In this document: positions 44,587-57,579 of the stretch, in pieces
How the letters are laid out: each line of letters opens with the position of its first letter
Numbering within the stretch: position 1 is the first letter of the stretch
DNA from: Vesta saturnalis
Taxonomy: Eukaryota > Arthropoda > Insecta > Coleoptera > Lampyridae
DNA: 64,000 bases
Reading direction: 5' to 3'
Assembly: GCA_036346205.1 (NCBI GenBank)
Contig: JARFJB010002009.1
Coordinates: 4,848,001 to 4,912,000, forward strand
Notes under the pieces: model-generated
What the model was told of the DNA's origin: nothing
Seen by the model: only the letters and a program-made list of their open reading frames with translations
Databases searched by the model: none
Translations under genes and position numbers: made by a program

Positions 44587-45355
44587 ATGGTTTGGCATTT
44601 AACCGAAAGGCAGAGAATTGAAATTTGGATTTTGAGAGGATATGGTAATATGAGGCGAACATTAGATGAGGTGTGTGAAAGTTTCAATAATAAGTACCCG
44701 GGCAACCCAATTGCAAAATCAACGGTCACTAAAATTTGAAGAACCGGGGCATGTAGAGGATCGTCCTAGAGGTCGTACGCCAATTTCGGAATATACCCAT
44801 CTAAATATCTTATTGGATTTGCAAGAAAATCCGCACACAGTTCTAGAGCACTTGCGGCTGGCCATCAGATTAGCAAAACTTCCGTTCTTAGTTACCTAAA
44901 AAAACAAAAATGTAAACACCATGTAGTATTTTCGGATTTCCTTTGAATGGAACAGTAGTCAATGGGCAAAATTGCACGTATGGGCAGGAATTGTGGGTAA
45001 TAGAGTTTTAGGCCCATTCTTCATCGATGGCTCTCTAACGGGTCCCAAGTATTTGGATTTTTTAAGAAACGATTTAGTTCTTGCCCTGGCGGAAATATTT
45101 CCATATGTTAACGACCCAGATATACCAAATGACATGGTATCAGCAAGATACTATGATTTATTGGTCCGCAATTATTTAAACCAAACATTTCCAAACAGAT
45201 GGTTTGGAAGAAGGGGTTTTATTGAATGGACTGCGGGGTTATCTTAAAAGCAAAGCGTTTGTGAATAGACCTCATACTCTCAATGACTTAAAATAACGAA
45301 TACGTGCTGAAATTGGAGGAATCACTGCAGAATTAGTCGAGAACGTTCTACAAAA
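44587..45355 (+). pseudogene. Element G transposase, catalytic core deleted
   Basis: ATG 44587 opens MVWHLTERQRIEIWILRGYG, the usual N-terminal helix region. After a frameshift at about 44733 come VEDRPRGRTPISEYTHLNIL and GHQISKTSVLSYLKKQKCKH (read in another frame). The first catalytic Asp region is deleted. The sequence resumes with LHVWAGIVGNRVLGPFFIDG and LTGPKYLDFLRNDLVLALAE. The second Asp motif is replaced by SARYYDLLVRN, and the SPDLxPLDxF segment after NRWFGRRGFIEW is missing. The tail reads AFVNRPHTLNDLK, RIRAEIGGITAELVENVLQK. All three catalytic residues are absent. Confidence 0.75.
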
Positions 45356-45888
45356 ATATCAGTAGTGATTAAGAGCCGGTTCTGGACCAGTTCAAGGTCA
45401 CTCGCCCTCTGGTGTGAGAAATGCAAGCTTTTGGATCTCTTCAAGGTCAAACTTTTGGCGGGAAATTTAAATTTTAGGAGCTCGCTAAAAATAGAAATTG
45501 CAATGTCACCATTCTCATCATATTAGAAGGTCACTCTGCGGTCAAACGTTTTGGCTGGAAATTTGTATGTCAAGGTCAGAAGCTAAAAATAGAAATTGCA
45601 ATGTCATCATCATATTACAATTCATAGAAGTCTAAAAATAGAGTTTTCAAGGTCAAAGATTATTGACCTACGGTGGTGTCATATTAGATTTCTTAGAAAT
45701 ATAAAAAGGTCAAGGTGAAAAGATAAAAATCGAAAATCTAAGAATAGAATTTTCAGGGTCAAACTTTTTGGCGGGAAATATAAATTTTTGGAGCTGGTCA
45801 AGGTCAAAGCTAAAAATAGAAGTTGCAAGGTAATCATTCTTAGAAATCTAAAAGTTTTTTTTTTTACTAGGTTAGCAGTTTTGAAAGG

Positions 45889-46101
45889 ATGCATGTTTAT
45901 AACAAAAAGGCTTCTCCGGGATTGCATGATTCAGTAAACTTTCTATTGCTAGAAATGGTGAAAGTAATAAGAATGATAAGAAGTGAAAGAAAGAAACAAT
46001 TACTAAGTATTGATGAGATAAAGAAAAGACTCGAGGTGTTAATCAAGAAAGTGAAAGAATTCAGGATAGATTTAGAGCTGTATGAACTGGAAAAAAAATG
46101 A
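45889..46101 (+). CDS. Small coiled-coil ORF in the left arm of the Polinton-like element
   Basis: The 70-codon frame (MHVYNKKASPGLHDSVNFLL ... KKRLEVLIKKVKEF) is rich in Lys/Glu/Leu and predicts a long helix or coiled coil. An equivalent frame exists in the right arm. No family is recognised. Differences between the two copies include Ile/Thr, Ser/Arg, Phe/Leu and Glu/Lys changes, so strong protein-level selection is not evident. Confidence 0.4.
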   Translation: MHVYNKKASPGLHDSVNFLLLEMVKVIRMIRSERKKQLLSIDEIKKRLEVLIKKVKEFRIDLELYELEKK

Positions 46102-46849
46102 ATCAACTTCGAGTAAATGTGCCATGAAAAGTATTAAATAAAGGTGCGTTGTAATTTGAATGAAAGACGCTCTAAAAAGTAAATAAGTAATTACAGTAGT
46201 GCATGTTATATTGCATAAAGAAAAGGCACTTTAACAGTACTCATTTGCAAAAAAAAGAAATAAAATAAAAAAATAAAGTGTATGTAGGCATATAAGAAGA
46301 AAATTAATTAAGAAAAAGTGAATTGCAAACGAAAGATCGTTTAAAAGAAGTTTCCGTATGGTTTAATTTAATTTTCATATAAAACGAGTTTCTTATCATG
46401 ATTTATTAAATTATACAAATTGTGTAGGAAGAAATGACATTGTAACCTTATAATTATCTCATAAAACTATTACAAACAAAGGTGAATAACATTATCTTAC
46501 CTATTGTATGAAATGTTGAAGTAAACAAAAATTTTGTGTGTGAAATGTTTTAAAATAAATATACTCTTTTTATCATAGCAGTTTAATCGTTAAGTCAAAA
46601 ATTCTGAATTTTTGTATATAAACTAAACAAATAACAGCGCAAAGGATAGCAGTTAAATAAATTCGGAATTTAAAAAATTTCAAAACAAATAGTCTTTGGA
46701 AAGTAGTATAGCATAAACGTTGATACTTGCATATATTAATAAATCATAACGCGCTAGTCCTGTACCCAAAAATTCCAATTTTTTGCATGTAGACTAAACA
46801 AATAACAGCGCAAAAGATAGCAGTTCCAAATTTTCTCAAATCTAAAAAA

Positions 46850-47650
46850 ATGTGAAAAAAAACTTTGAACTTGTTAATAGCACATTTGTGGTTAATATAT
46901 AGGTAATCTAGCGGCAACCATAACATTAGTATGATAACAGTTTAAATTACTGCAGACCAATGTAAGATATTTTCATCCAGGCTAAATTTAATAATTTCCG
47001 TTAACGCGAACTAGCCTACTAGACGTTGGAAAAACAATTTCCGCCATTTACCTGTTTCTTACGATATCTCAGGATAGGAAAAAACATATCTACTTGCGGT
47101 TTTCACTGTGTTATTACTAATTTATTCTACTTTTTAAAGACCTACTTAAATTTTTATGCTTCCATTTAAAATTGTAAAGAGAAAACAATATTAAAAAAAA
47201 TATTAAACACCGCCCTCTAGCATTTATGTTATTAATCAGATTGCTTCAAATTTACAAATTTTATATTGTTTAACAAAAGCTCTTTCAAACAATATCAAGT
47301 TTATTAAAATCGGTCAAGCAGAACCTGAATTAAAGGCGTTTTTTCGTAACAAGGTTCCCACTCTCGCCCGCCCCTTATTTGAAGAGATAGACTAAAACTT
47401 GTCAAATAAAAAATATGCGGAATTTTTCGAGGAATCTGACTATAGTATTTAATATGCTCCTTAATTGAGTAAATTTTGAAAAATTTTGCTTTCTAAAATT
47501 TTAACTGTCAAATAGCGGTGGACCTACAATTCTGAAAATAATTTCCAGGCGTTTCTCGAGGCCACTTTTGTTATAAACTTTTTTTTTCCGAACCTGTGCT
47601 AATCCATTCCTGAGATATGGCCGACGGCCGTTCTTAGTTGGCCACCCGGT
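46850..47650. other. Insertion inside the left arm, flanked by a 140-bp direct repeat
   Basis: Arm sequence 46718-46855 (from TTGATACTTGCATATATTAA) is repeated at 47658-47790. About 800 bp of unrelated sequence lies between and has no counterpart in the right arm. Its right edge contains GGCCACCCGGTACG, which resembles a transposon terminus. The long duplication is more like unequal exchange between two arms than a target duplication. Confidence 0.5.
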
Positions 47651-48099
47651 ACGTAAACGTTGATACTTGCATATATTAATAAATCATAACGCGCTAGTCC
47701 TGTACCCAAAAATTCCAATTTTTTGCATGTAGACTAAACGAATAACAGCGGAAAAGATAGCAGTTCCAAATTTTCTCAAAAAAAATGTGGAAAAACTTTA
47801 AGGCCTTCTTTAACTGTGAAATATTACAGATTACTATTCGATATAAAACATACATTTTTAATATCTTCCAAATTAATTGAGCATCAATATGAAATATGAT
47901 ATAGTATAACAAAAGTTTAACATATTTGTAAAGTATTTGTAATGTGTTTTTTTCTAAAATAGATTCTAACAATTTTTTTATGAAATAAAGTAATACTAAC
48001 TCTCACAATGCATCTTTGGACATTTTACATTTATATATGCAATTACAACTCATTTTAAAAGGTTCGTACTCGTAATGAGTAAAAAATATGCAATTGCAA

Positions 48100-50130
48100 A
48101 ATGCATTACTCATATAGTATTATCAGTATGATTTGTAATATTATATTTAACTTGAAATACAAGTATTGTACTAGAATGGAATGTATAATTGCAATTATTA
48201 TTGTGTAAACGATAGACGTGTACTTGAACTATAAAAGTGATGTACATTTGAAGGTGTGTGATGTAAGGAAATATGTATGTGCATATCTATGGAAAGAGAT
48301 AAAAGACGACTCGATGTGGACTTCCTTTTCCTCAGGGTGTAGGGGGAGGGTTGCGGGGGAGGGCAAAAATAAAGTCCTACAAAAGATGCGCTCCTGAAAA
48401 TTTAAAATTTGCACCTAATTCTCAGATAAAAATTTTTTTTTCAATGCAGTTATGTTTTATAAGTGACAATTTATCAATTTCATGTATAAATTTATCAAAA
48501 TAGGAAAAAATGACTCTTAAATTAACCAATTCCATTTTTAAACAACAAAGAGCACTTAAAACACAACTTTTTGGTACATACGTAAGCTCAGAAGAAACAT
48601 ATGCATGCAATTTATCCATTTCATGTATAAATGTATCGAAATGCTCTTTAAATTAACCAATTCAATTTTGAAACAACAAACAGCACTTAAAACATGACTT
48701 GTTTTTTAATTTATTTTAATTAGGACTCCAAATTTACAATTTTCGATGGAGCGTGGATATTACTGCATCAAGAATTGTAGGATAATGAACGCAGTTATTT
48801 TGCTTTGAAAGCATTTTATGCAGGTGTGAATGTGAACATTCTATTTTTATCTCAGTTACCAATTCACATTACAATTTTGAAACGGGATTTGCAAATGTAT
48901 GAATGCAATTGTGTCATTTGTATTGCATAAATACATGGCGTAAAGTTTTCAGATTTACAATCTTTTGGGAACTGTTTTGGCTTTTATTTAACGCAAGTTT
49001 TTTTTCTCTTTTAACTGTACTACATTTTCACACTTTCTTTATATGCATGGTATTTTACAATAACCTTCTTAGTGTATTTTTAAGTTATCATTTCATATAA
49101 TTATGAAATTATTTGAAATTAGCATTTTGTATTCAACACTTACTTAAGGATTCAATTATTTCCTTAACTTATTATAAGTTTCGTTATGAACGAATAAGTT
49201 CAAAAGTAAATATGTAATTGAAAATTATTATTAATTTTATTAAATACAACTACTACGACCGCTAGGTAAACTTTTATTTAAGTATGTAACAAAATTAATA
49301 ATAATTTTCAATCTCCTTAACTTACTTGTTTTCACTTTTTAACCTTTAAATAAAACAACCTTTAAATAGTTTCACACTCGTTTTCTGTTTCTTTCTTTAT
49401 ATATGTGATAGAGATATTTAATAAGAAATAAAATAATTACACATTTATTTATTTATTATAATCCGTAAATGTATATGTAAAAAAAATTATAATTACACTT
49501 AAGTTCCCTACAAAAACTATAACTAAACACTACTTTAAACAATAAGAAAACTACTTCTATCGAACAATTTCCACATTTTTATTAGCTTTTCAGCTAACTC
49601 ACTGGTTAAACCTTGCACTTTTGACACCTTCAGAGACTATGTATGTTCACAAAATGTCCTGCAACCACCTAACACTTTTGATTTTAAATTCATGCAGGTT
49701 TGTGGGATGCTGCGTTTGGAGGGTAGGGTCTTGAGTTATGGGTGGTTGTGGTGGTGAACCCCTTAGTGTGATTAATTCCAAGTTTTTCCCTCCATATTGC
49801 AGTAAAGGTGGCTGCAGTACTGGTGGTGGTGAATGTTTCTATACTCCCATTTTATTTACTAGTATTAACACTTAGGGATATTTTATACATACATACGTAT
49901 CTAACAAAAATTATTATTATTATTATTACATCCTAAATTACTATCGACAAAAAATAAATTAGATTCTAAAAAAATTACTACTAATGAAAAGAAAACCTAA
50001 TTACTAACTTACATACAGATAACACACCCATCACACATCAATCCCCTCCAACTTACGCAAAATGCTTTCCGTGTTTTTAATATTACGACGCACACATTCT
50101 AACTCCCGATTTGCCTTAGCCAGTTCTACT
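48100..50130. other. Loop of the Polinton-like element
   Basis: About 2 kb between the arms. It contains a direct repeat (48465-48580 and 48605-48700: ATTTATCMATTTCATGTATAA, AACAACAAAnAGCACTTAAAA), an ATT run at about 49910-49930 and short coding-like remnants on the minus strand near 49640-49830 and 50041-50135. No polymerase, protease, ATPase or integrase motif was seen. Confidence 0.5.
49640..49832 (-). pseudogene. Proline/glutamine-rich coding remnant
   Basis: One minus-strand frame is open for about 63 codons (SPPPVLQPPLLQYGGKN ... HEFKIKSVRWLQDIL, stop) and lacks an ATG. It may be part of the same lost gene as the coiled-coil remnant at 50041-50135. Composition alone supports it, so confidence is low. 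Confidence 0.25.
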
Positions 50131-50135
50131 TTTTA
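50041..50135 (-). pseudogene. C-terminal coiled-coil coding remnant
   Basis: The minus strand reads VELAKANRELECVRRNIKNT, then ESILRKLEGIDV, stop. It is a compositionally good helix (E/K/R/L) and ends at a clean TGA. A stop precedes it at the arm junction. It may be the last exon of a protein of the element. No family is named. Confidence 0.35.
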
Positions 50136-51141
50136 CTCATTACGAGAACAATCCATTTAAAATGAGTTGTAATTGCGTATATAAATGTAAAATGTCCAAA
50201 TGCATTGTGAGAGTTAGTACTACTTTATTTCATAAAAAAATAGTTAGAATCTATTTTAGAAAAAAAAACATTACAAATACTTTACAAATATATTAAACTT
50301 TTGTTATACTATATCATATTTCATATTGATGCTCAATTAATTTGGAAAATATTGAAAATGTACGTTTTATATCGAATAGTGATCTGTAATGTTTCACAGT
50401 TAAAGAAGACCTTAAAGTTTTTTCACATTTTTTTTGAGAAAATTAGGAACTGCTATCTTTTGCGCTGTTATTTGTTTAGTCTACATGCAAAAAATTGGAA
50501 TTTTTGGGTAAAGGACTAGCGCGTTATGATTTATTAATATATGCAAGTACCAACGTTTATGTACTACTTTCACAAGACTATTTATTTTGAAATTTTTTAA
50601 ATTCCGAATTTATTTAACTGCAATCCTTTGCGCTGTTATTTGTTTAGTCTATATACAAAAATTCAGAATTTTTACTTAACGATTAAACTGCTATGATAAA
50701 AAGAGTATATTTATTTTAAAACATTTCACACACAAAATTTTTGTTTACTTCAATACTTCGTACAATAGGTAAGATAATGTTATTCACCTTTGTTTGCAAT
50801 AGTTTTATGTAATAATTATAAGGTTACAATGTTATTTCTTCCTACATAATTTGTATAATTTAATAAATCATGATAAGAAACTCGTTTTATATGAAAATTC
50901 AATTAAACCATACGGAAACTTCTTTTAAAGGTTCTTTCGTTTGCAATTCACTTTTTCTTAATTAATTTTCTTCTTATATGCCTACACACACTTTATTTTT
51001 TTATTTTATTATTTTTTTTTTCAAATGAATACTGTTAAAGTGCCTTTTATTTATGCAATATAACATGCACTACTGTAATTACTTATTTACTTTTTAAAGC
51101 GTCTTTTATTCAAATTGCAACTCACCTTTATTTAATACTTT

Positions 51142-51381
51142 TCATGGCACATTCACTCGAAGTTGATTCATTTTTTTTTTCAGCTCATACAGCTCTAAAT
51201 CTATCCTCAATTCTTTTACTTTCTTGATTAACACCTCGAGTCTTTTCTTTATCTCATCAATACTTAGTAATTGTTTCTTTCTTTCTCTTCTTGTCATTCT
51301 TATTACTTTCACCATTTCTAGCAATAGAAAGTTTACTGAATCATGCAATCCCGGAGAAGCCTTTTTATTATAAACATGCAT
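51142..51381 (-). CDS. Small coiled-coil ORF in the right arm of the Polinton-like element
   Basis: The mirror copy of the frame at 45889, 79 codons here because the stop is lost and the frame runs on to MNQLRVNVP. It has the same start (MHVYNKKASPGLHDSVNFLL). Being in both arms, it may be a gene of the element that lies inside the terminal repeat, or simply an open stretch of repeat DNA. Confidence 0.4.
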   Translation of the reverse strand: MHVYNKKASPGLHDSVNFLLLEMVKVIRMTRRERKKQLLSIDEIKKRLEVLIKKVKELRIDLELYELKKKMNQLRVNVP

Positions 51382-51683
51382 CCTTTCAAAAGTGCTAACC
51401 TACTCAAAAAAACCTTTTAGATTTCTAAGAATGATTACCTTGCAACTTTTATTTTTAGCTTTGACCTTGAGCAGCTCCAAAAATTTATATTTCCCGCCAA
51501 AAAGTTTGACCCTGAAAATTCTATTCTTAGATTTTCGATTTTTTAGCTTTTCACCTTGACCATTTTATATTTCTAAGAAATGTAATATGACACCACCGTA
51601 GGTCAATAATCTTTGACTTTGAAAACTCTATTTTTAGAGGGCGAGTGACCTTGAACTGGTCCAGAACTGGCCCTTAACCACTA

Positions 51684-52105
<422 letters not shown>

Positions 52106-53413
52106 TATATATAATAAGAATTGTAATATGATGACATTGCAATTTCTATTTTTAGCTTCTGACCGTGACATACAAATTTCCCGCCAAAACGTTTGACCGC
52201 AGAGTGACCTTGTAATATGATGAGGATGGTGACATTGCAATTTCTATTTTTTTTAAATTTAAATTTCCCGCCAAAAGTTTGAGCTTGAAGAGATCCAAAA
52301 GCTTACATTTCTCACACCAGAGGGCGAGTGACCTTGAACTGGTTCAGAACCGGCCCTTAATCACTACTAATATCCAACACAGACTTGCTCTGTGTTAAGA
52401 AGCTCGTGGACTACAATTCGAACATCTCTCTTCTGTTGATTTAAATGTAATTTGGTATTTTTGTTGAATTAAATGTTTAGTTTTTAATCTTTATCTATGT
52501 GTTTTGTTATAACAATATCCGAATATGATGGAAAAACATATGGGTGCTATAAAATAAAAGTTGCGATGACGTTATAACTCTTTTAAATATGGCGCGAAAA
52601 AAGATTCCAATAAGTCAAAATGTGCGCATTAAAAAATAAAAATCGGTAGGTCTTAGGATTTTTTCGGAAAATTATCACAGAAATTAATATTTCCAAGTTT
52701 CCATATTAAATGACCGCACTGTATAACAGAAATTGTTGAATTAAATTGTATTTTAAACTTTAGCGGTATTAAACTGTAACTGGTTTAAAAATATGTGTAT
52801 TTTACAGTAAGAAAGATAGAGAGGCAATATACACAGGAGGCCTAGAGGGGTCCCTAAACTTCCCATTCGGACTTTCAAAGTGGCTAAATTGCATACAGGG
52901 TGGTGGAAGTTTAATGCCAACTTTAGTTAAATTCAAAGCTTGATAAGTCGGTTTTTCAATATTCTGTTACAAAATTTTATTCTCTTTCGAACGATATAAG
53001 GTTTCCTATACCTATCAACTGTTTAAGTTATCACTGTTGTGTGATCACCTAAAATAATTTAATTTTCTTCCGAGGGTGGCTGTGAAATTCCAGCAAAACC
53101 CCAAAACCCACAACTAAGCGGTTATCAATTATTTATTGTTAGTTTTTTTGCAGTTCTAGTTTAATTTAGTGTTTATAAAAAATGGAACATAATACATATT
53201 CAAAAGTTGTTATTTTAAATTTATTATTTATTCACGGACGTTGTAATGGTTATATAAACATAAAATCTACACTTTTAAATAAAACATGTCTCCCAATTTG
53301 CCACCAAGGAGAAAAAGCTTAAATCAGTCTACTTAATTCTTAGTGATATACAATTATAATTATTTATGTTGATAATAATAATAATAATTAGCTAAAAAAA
53401 CGAATTAAAATAG

Positions 53414-53700
53414 TCATTAGTGTCCAATATGACGTCCATTAACAGTTAAACACTTGCGGATTCTAGAGATAACGCCATTAGTCTCCGCGTTTACTATTTC
53501 ATCTGCAACAATCCATGAACGCTCTTCGTATTCAAGCAATTAAACCCTTTTTACAAACTACGGGTGTAGAATAAACTGTTTGCTTCATTACTCCCCAAAC
53601 GTAAAAATCAAATGGCGCGAGGCCGAAGGACCTCACTGGCCAATTTCACGGTCCTAAACGCTTCATCCATCTATCTTCAACATTTGAGTTTTATTCTGAA
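53414..53700 (-). pseudogene. Element I transposase C-terminal part
   Basis: The minus strand reads NWPVRSFGLAPFDFYVWGVM, then KQTVYSTPVV (third catalytic Asp in FDFYVWG), and ends VISRIRKCLTVNGRHIGH, stop at about 53416. The SPDL motif is altered to SFGL. The rest of the gene lies at 57580-57990 in the same orientation, and a middle part at 53741-53940 is in the opposite orientation. Confidence 0.65.
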
Positions 53701-53940
53701 AGTTTCTTCCCCGGATATGAGAATTTTTAGATGACCACAGATGAATATTATTTCTATTAAATATATTTTCTCTCGTAAGGGAACCCGCACTAAACTTATG
53801 AATTTTGGCCCTCGGTTAAATTGTCTGAAATTTCGATATGTTTTAGCTTTTGACTCAGTGATCAAAAGTGTCCATGGGCACAAAGCTCTAAACACTATAT
53901 TTGTTATCCTACGAGCAGTTGAACGTCAGCATTTAAGCGA

Positions 53941-54639
53941 TATTTAAGTTATTTTGATAATTATGTTTATGGACCTTACAAGCGGACAAAAGAGGAATTA
54001 TTGGTTCCTCGGAGCAAGTAAACGCCCTCGAGCATTTTTTTTTGTTTCTAGGATCGAAAAGTCCACTTTTGAATCCGCTGGCATGGCACGCTAGCGCCCA
54101 CGGATATAATGTACTATTATAATATTATTATGAATGAAATCAAAACCAGTTTCTAATGTATGATAGATGTATATTGTATAACTTCAAGTAATGAAAAAAT
54201 ATTTATTGTTAGAAAAGATGGTTGGTAGATTATAGATTTAACAAATGACAACGAATTTATATGAATTATTATTGAATTACAATCTTTTCTCTGGCGTGAG
54301 TCTTTTTGATCCCCGTTTATATAACCTCCACGTGAATATCGTCATCTCCTCTATGAGCTGCGTCCATTGTGTGCAGAAGACTATCATCTGGATATTTAAC
54401 ATTTTGTTCATGGCGCGCATATCCAAGATACCACAAAACATGTTAACACGTTCCAAGAGTGCTCGCTCCATATTGACATGTGCAATAATACCCTTCTATA
54501 GGATTGCTTTCTTCTTGAATATCCTGGTTGACGTATGATATAAAAACTTGATGCCTCGTAGCATTACGGAATCTAGAATAAACTCTCAGTTTGATGAAAT
54601 TATTCTCATTTAACGGTGTATCACGTTCAATTTTATTCT
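53941..54639. other. Unassigned sequence between element I and the Penelope repeat
   Basis: No motif was recognised. It may be 3' sequence of Penelope-like element 2 or a separate insertion in element I. Confidence 0.4.
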
Positions 54640-54923
54640 GTATTATAAGTGTTTAGTACCTGTGGTTTCCTATTAGTGGAGTTGATCGGCCTGTTTCCAC
54701 AGTTTATGCTTTTTGAGCGCGATGTTTTGGAAGCGGACTCTGCTTCCGTCATCAGGCTTAGACCTGAGAAGGACTGTTTTCGCACTTGAGTCGAATTCAT
54801 ATGTTATATATATTTTTTCCCAAGCACTTGACTACTCTCAGATTCGAACTTGGTACCTTTCACTTACTAGTCTGACACCTTTATCGCTGAGCCACTGAGT
54901 AATCCAATATATACTTTTTAGAA

Positions 54924-54929
<6 letters not shown>
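54640..54929 (-). repeat. Terminal repeat of Penelope-like element 2, downstream copy
   Basis: Direct copy of 57290-57575. It contains a minus-strand tRNA-like patch at about 54832-54903: an A-box-like GTGGCTCAGCGATAAAGG and a B-box-like AGTTCGAATCT about 45 bp apart. A (TA)n tract (54930-54958) follows it directly. Confidence 0.7.
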
Positions 54930-54960
<31 letters not shown>

Positions 54961-54989
54961 CTTTTTCGTTGTTGCGCAGGTGTATTGCG

Positions 54990-55895
54990 CTTAAGCTCTT
55001 CGCGCATTATTAGAATCCATATGGGTTTCATTTCTACACTAGCTTGGCTTATTGGATTTTCTGCTAGTGCGATATATGCGGCTTCTTTGAGTTTCCGACG
55101 AGTTGTGTTCTCGTCCTTTGCCACTATCTGTATGTTATCCCATTGGATGCGGTGGTCTTCGTTCCAGACATGTTCGGCCTTCTTGATCTTTCTGTTTCGC
55201 CCTTGCGTCGTTGTTCTTGTGTTCCTGCGTTCTCACTTTGAGTGGTCTACTGCTCTCTCCTATGTATGCTCTGCCGCATTCACACGGTAGGTTGTTTTCA
55301 CAATTCTTGGAATTCTGATCTTCATTGTGTGGTTTGGTTTTGTTAGTATTCCCCTGAGCGTTCTGGTCGATTTGAAGACAGTGCGTATCTTGTATTTGCT
55401 GCCTATCCTTCGTATTTTGTCTGAGGTATCTTGCATATATGGTATTATCGCTGTATATTTAGGTTCTTCTTTTTCGGTTACCCTTTCCCTGTTTTGGTTA
55501 GGTGTTAGATCGGGGTAGCCATTTTCTTTAAGTGTTCTAGCGATATTTTCTTTTTCTCTGTTCAGGTCCTCTTGTTTTGAGCATATTGTTTTTGCTGTAT
55601 CGTACAAGCATTTTTCCACGCCTAACTTCACGTTTTTGTGGTGATTGGAGTTGTAGTATAGGTAGGTTTCCTGCATACACTTGTCGTGAAAGTGTTGTCA
55701 TTCCTGAGTACATCCAGGAATGGCAGTTTTTGTTCCGACCCCAATTCCATTGTGAATTTGATGGAGGGTGCGCGGCTATTTAGATGATCTAGGAATTCAT
55801 CTAGCTTGTGCTTGCCGTGTTGCCAAACTACGAAGGTATCGTCCACATCCTTGGTTTCTCTGTGAATTCGGATATCGTTTGGTCTTCAAAGTCTT

Positions 55896-55957
<62 letters not shown>

Positions 55958-57430
55958 CGCACTATGGGTAATAGTGGGGAACCCATCGCCATCCCAAACT
56001 CTTGTTGGTAGAATTTGTCTTCTACCTGGAAATATGTAGTTCTAATACATTTTGTCAGAAGTTCCATTATTGTGTTTACCGAGAGTTGCGTGCGTTCGTC
56101 TAACCTAACGTTTCATCCTTTTCCAGCTTGTCCCTTATGATAGTTAGTGCCTTATCGGTAGGCACATTTGTGAATAGACTCACAATGTCGAAGCTTACCA
56201 GTATTTCTTCGTGGTTTGGTTGGAAGTTTTTGATGGTTTCCACGAAGTGCTGCGTATTCTTGACCATAAACTCGGTTTTTCCCGATAAGGGTGTGACGAT
56301 ACCTAGCAGATAGCGTGCTAATGTGAATTTTTCGAGCTCACAATTTGTCTCAGAGGAATTCCTTCCTTGTGAATCTTTGGTAGGCCGTACAGATGCGGAG
56401 GTTTGCTGTAGTGTGGGGAAAGTCTAGTTCTCTGGTATCCGTCTTTCGATTGATGGTGTGGGGTCTTTTGGTATTTGTTTGTACTCACCCACGTCTAGTA
56501 GTTCTTGGATTTTACTGTTGTAAGTGTCCATATCCATTACCCCAGTCGCGTTTCCGTTGCCGGGAGAATTTTGATTGTTGGGTCATTCTTAAGGGAAATG
56601 ACCTCTCTCCTTTCTAGGTTAGAGTGTTTAGTTTTACTTCGCCTAGATGAATCTAGGACTGATCTAACCTTACTTCTGTATTCTTCAGCTTCTTCAGGAT
56701 CTAATTTCATAGCTGTTTCTTCGACTGCGGTTATTAAATCTACTTTCGGAATATACCTCGGTATTATCGTATAGTTCAAGCCTTTGTTCAGAACCTGCAT
56801 TTCGGTTTCGTTCAACTGTCGTTTAGAGATGTTTATGACAGTGTTTTCTCGATTGATGTTAGTTGGTTCTTTCTTCTCCTTCATTAGCTTTTCGAGTTTC
56901 TTCTGCAGAGTTTCCTTGTGTATTGCCTTGGTCTTCGAATATGTACTTCTGGTAGCAGTATTTATCCTATCAAAGTTTGGTTCGTTCACTCGATTTCGAA
57001 TGTTTTCTGTAATCTCGTTGGATTGGTATTCGAGCTGGTATTTTCTGAAACGGTGATGTCTGATTCGTTCTTTGACTAACGCTTCGCTAGCTCTCTTTGC
57101 GATTAGTGATATTTTCCGGCTGTGTATCGGAGTTTTGATGTTGAGCCCGGTGGGTATTACGTTGTTATCACGGGCTTTGCAGAGGATGGTTAGGTGGTTC
57201 TTCTTTAGTGCTAGCTTGTTTATTGATGTTTCAAGTTTTCTGAAAAGTTGTTTGACTTCGGGGCCGTACCGAGTTACTAATTCTGTATTATACATGTTTT
57301 GTAACTGTGGTTTCCTATTAGTGGAGTTTATCGGCCTATTTCCACAGTTTATGCTTTTTGAGCGCGACGTTTCGGAGGCAGACTCTGCTTCCGTCATCAG
57401 GCTTAGTCCTGAGAAGGACTGTTTTCGCAC
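54990..57430 (-). pseudogene. Penelope RT plus GIY-YIG endonuclease, frameshifted
   Basis: The N-terminal part is open from 57430 to 56537 (297 codons): ARDNNVIPTGLNIKTPIHSR, RSTYSKTKAIHKETLQKKLE, LNKGLNYTIIPRYIPKVDL, then ISLKNDPTIKILPA. Downstream pieces give LVSFDIVSLFTNVPTDKALT (about 56200), YFPGRRQILPTRVW / QQEFGMAMGSPLLPIVRN (about 55970), a (TA)n tract in the same frame, MEDFEDQTISEFTEK, and after a 1-base shift the catalytic VDDTFVVWQHGKHKLDEFLD (about 55850) with LPFLDVLRNDNTFTTSVCRK. The nuclease domain reads CECGRAYIGESSRPLKVRTQ, EH (about 55290-55215). Both catalytic RT aspartates remain. Several frame breaks leave the whole gene non-functional. Confidence 0.85.
55898..55954 (-). 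repeat. (TA)n microsatellite inside the Penelope RT frame
   Basis: About 56 bp of TA repeats lie between PIVRN and MEDFED of the reverse transcriptase. On the minus strand they read as an (Ile-Tyr)n run in the correct frame. The usual residues here are a single I-Y pair (NIYMED), so the tract probably grew from an ATATAT within those codons. Confidence 0.85.
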
Positions 57431-57575
57431 TTGAGTCGAATTCGTATGTTATATATAATTTTTTCCCAAGCACTTGACTACTCTCAGATTCGAACTTGGC
57501 ACCTTTCACTTACTAGTCTGACACCTTTACCGCTGAGCCACTGAGTAATCCAATATATATTTTTTAGAACTTATA
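57290..57575 (-). repeat. Terminal repeat of Penelope-like element 2, upstream copy
   Basis: Direct copy of 54640-54929. It carries the same tRNA-like patch (about 57478-57549) in which the A-box-like region reads GTGGCTCAGCGGTAAAGG. It lies upstream of the RT frame, and the first codons of that frame run out of it. Confidence 0.7.
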
Positions 57576-57579
57576 TTTC

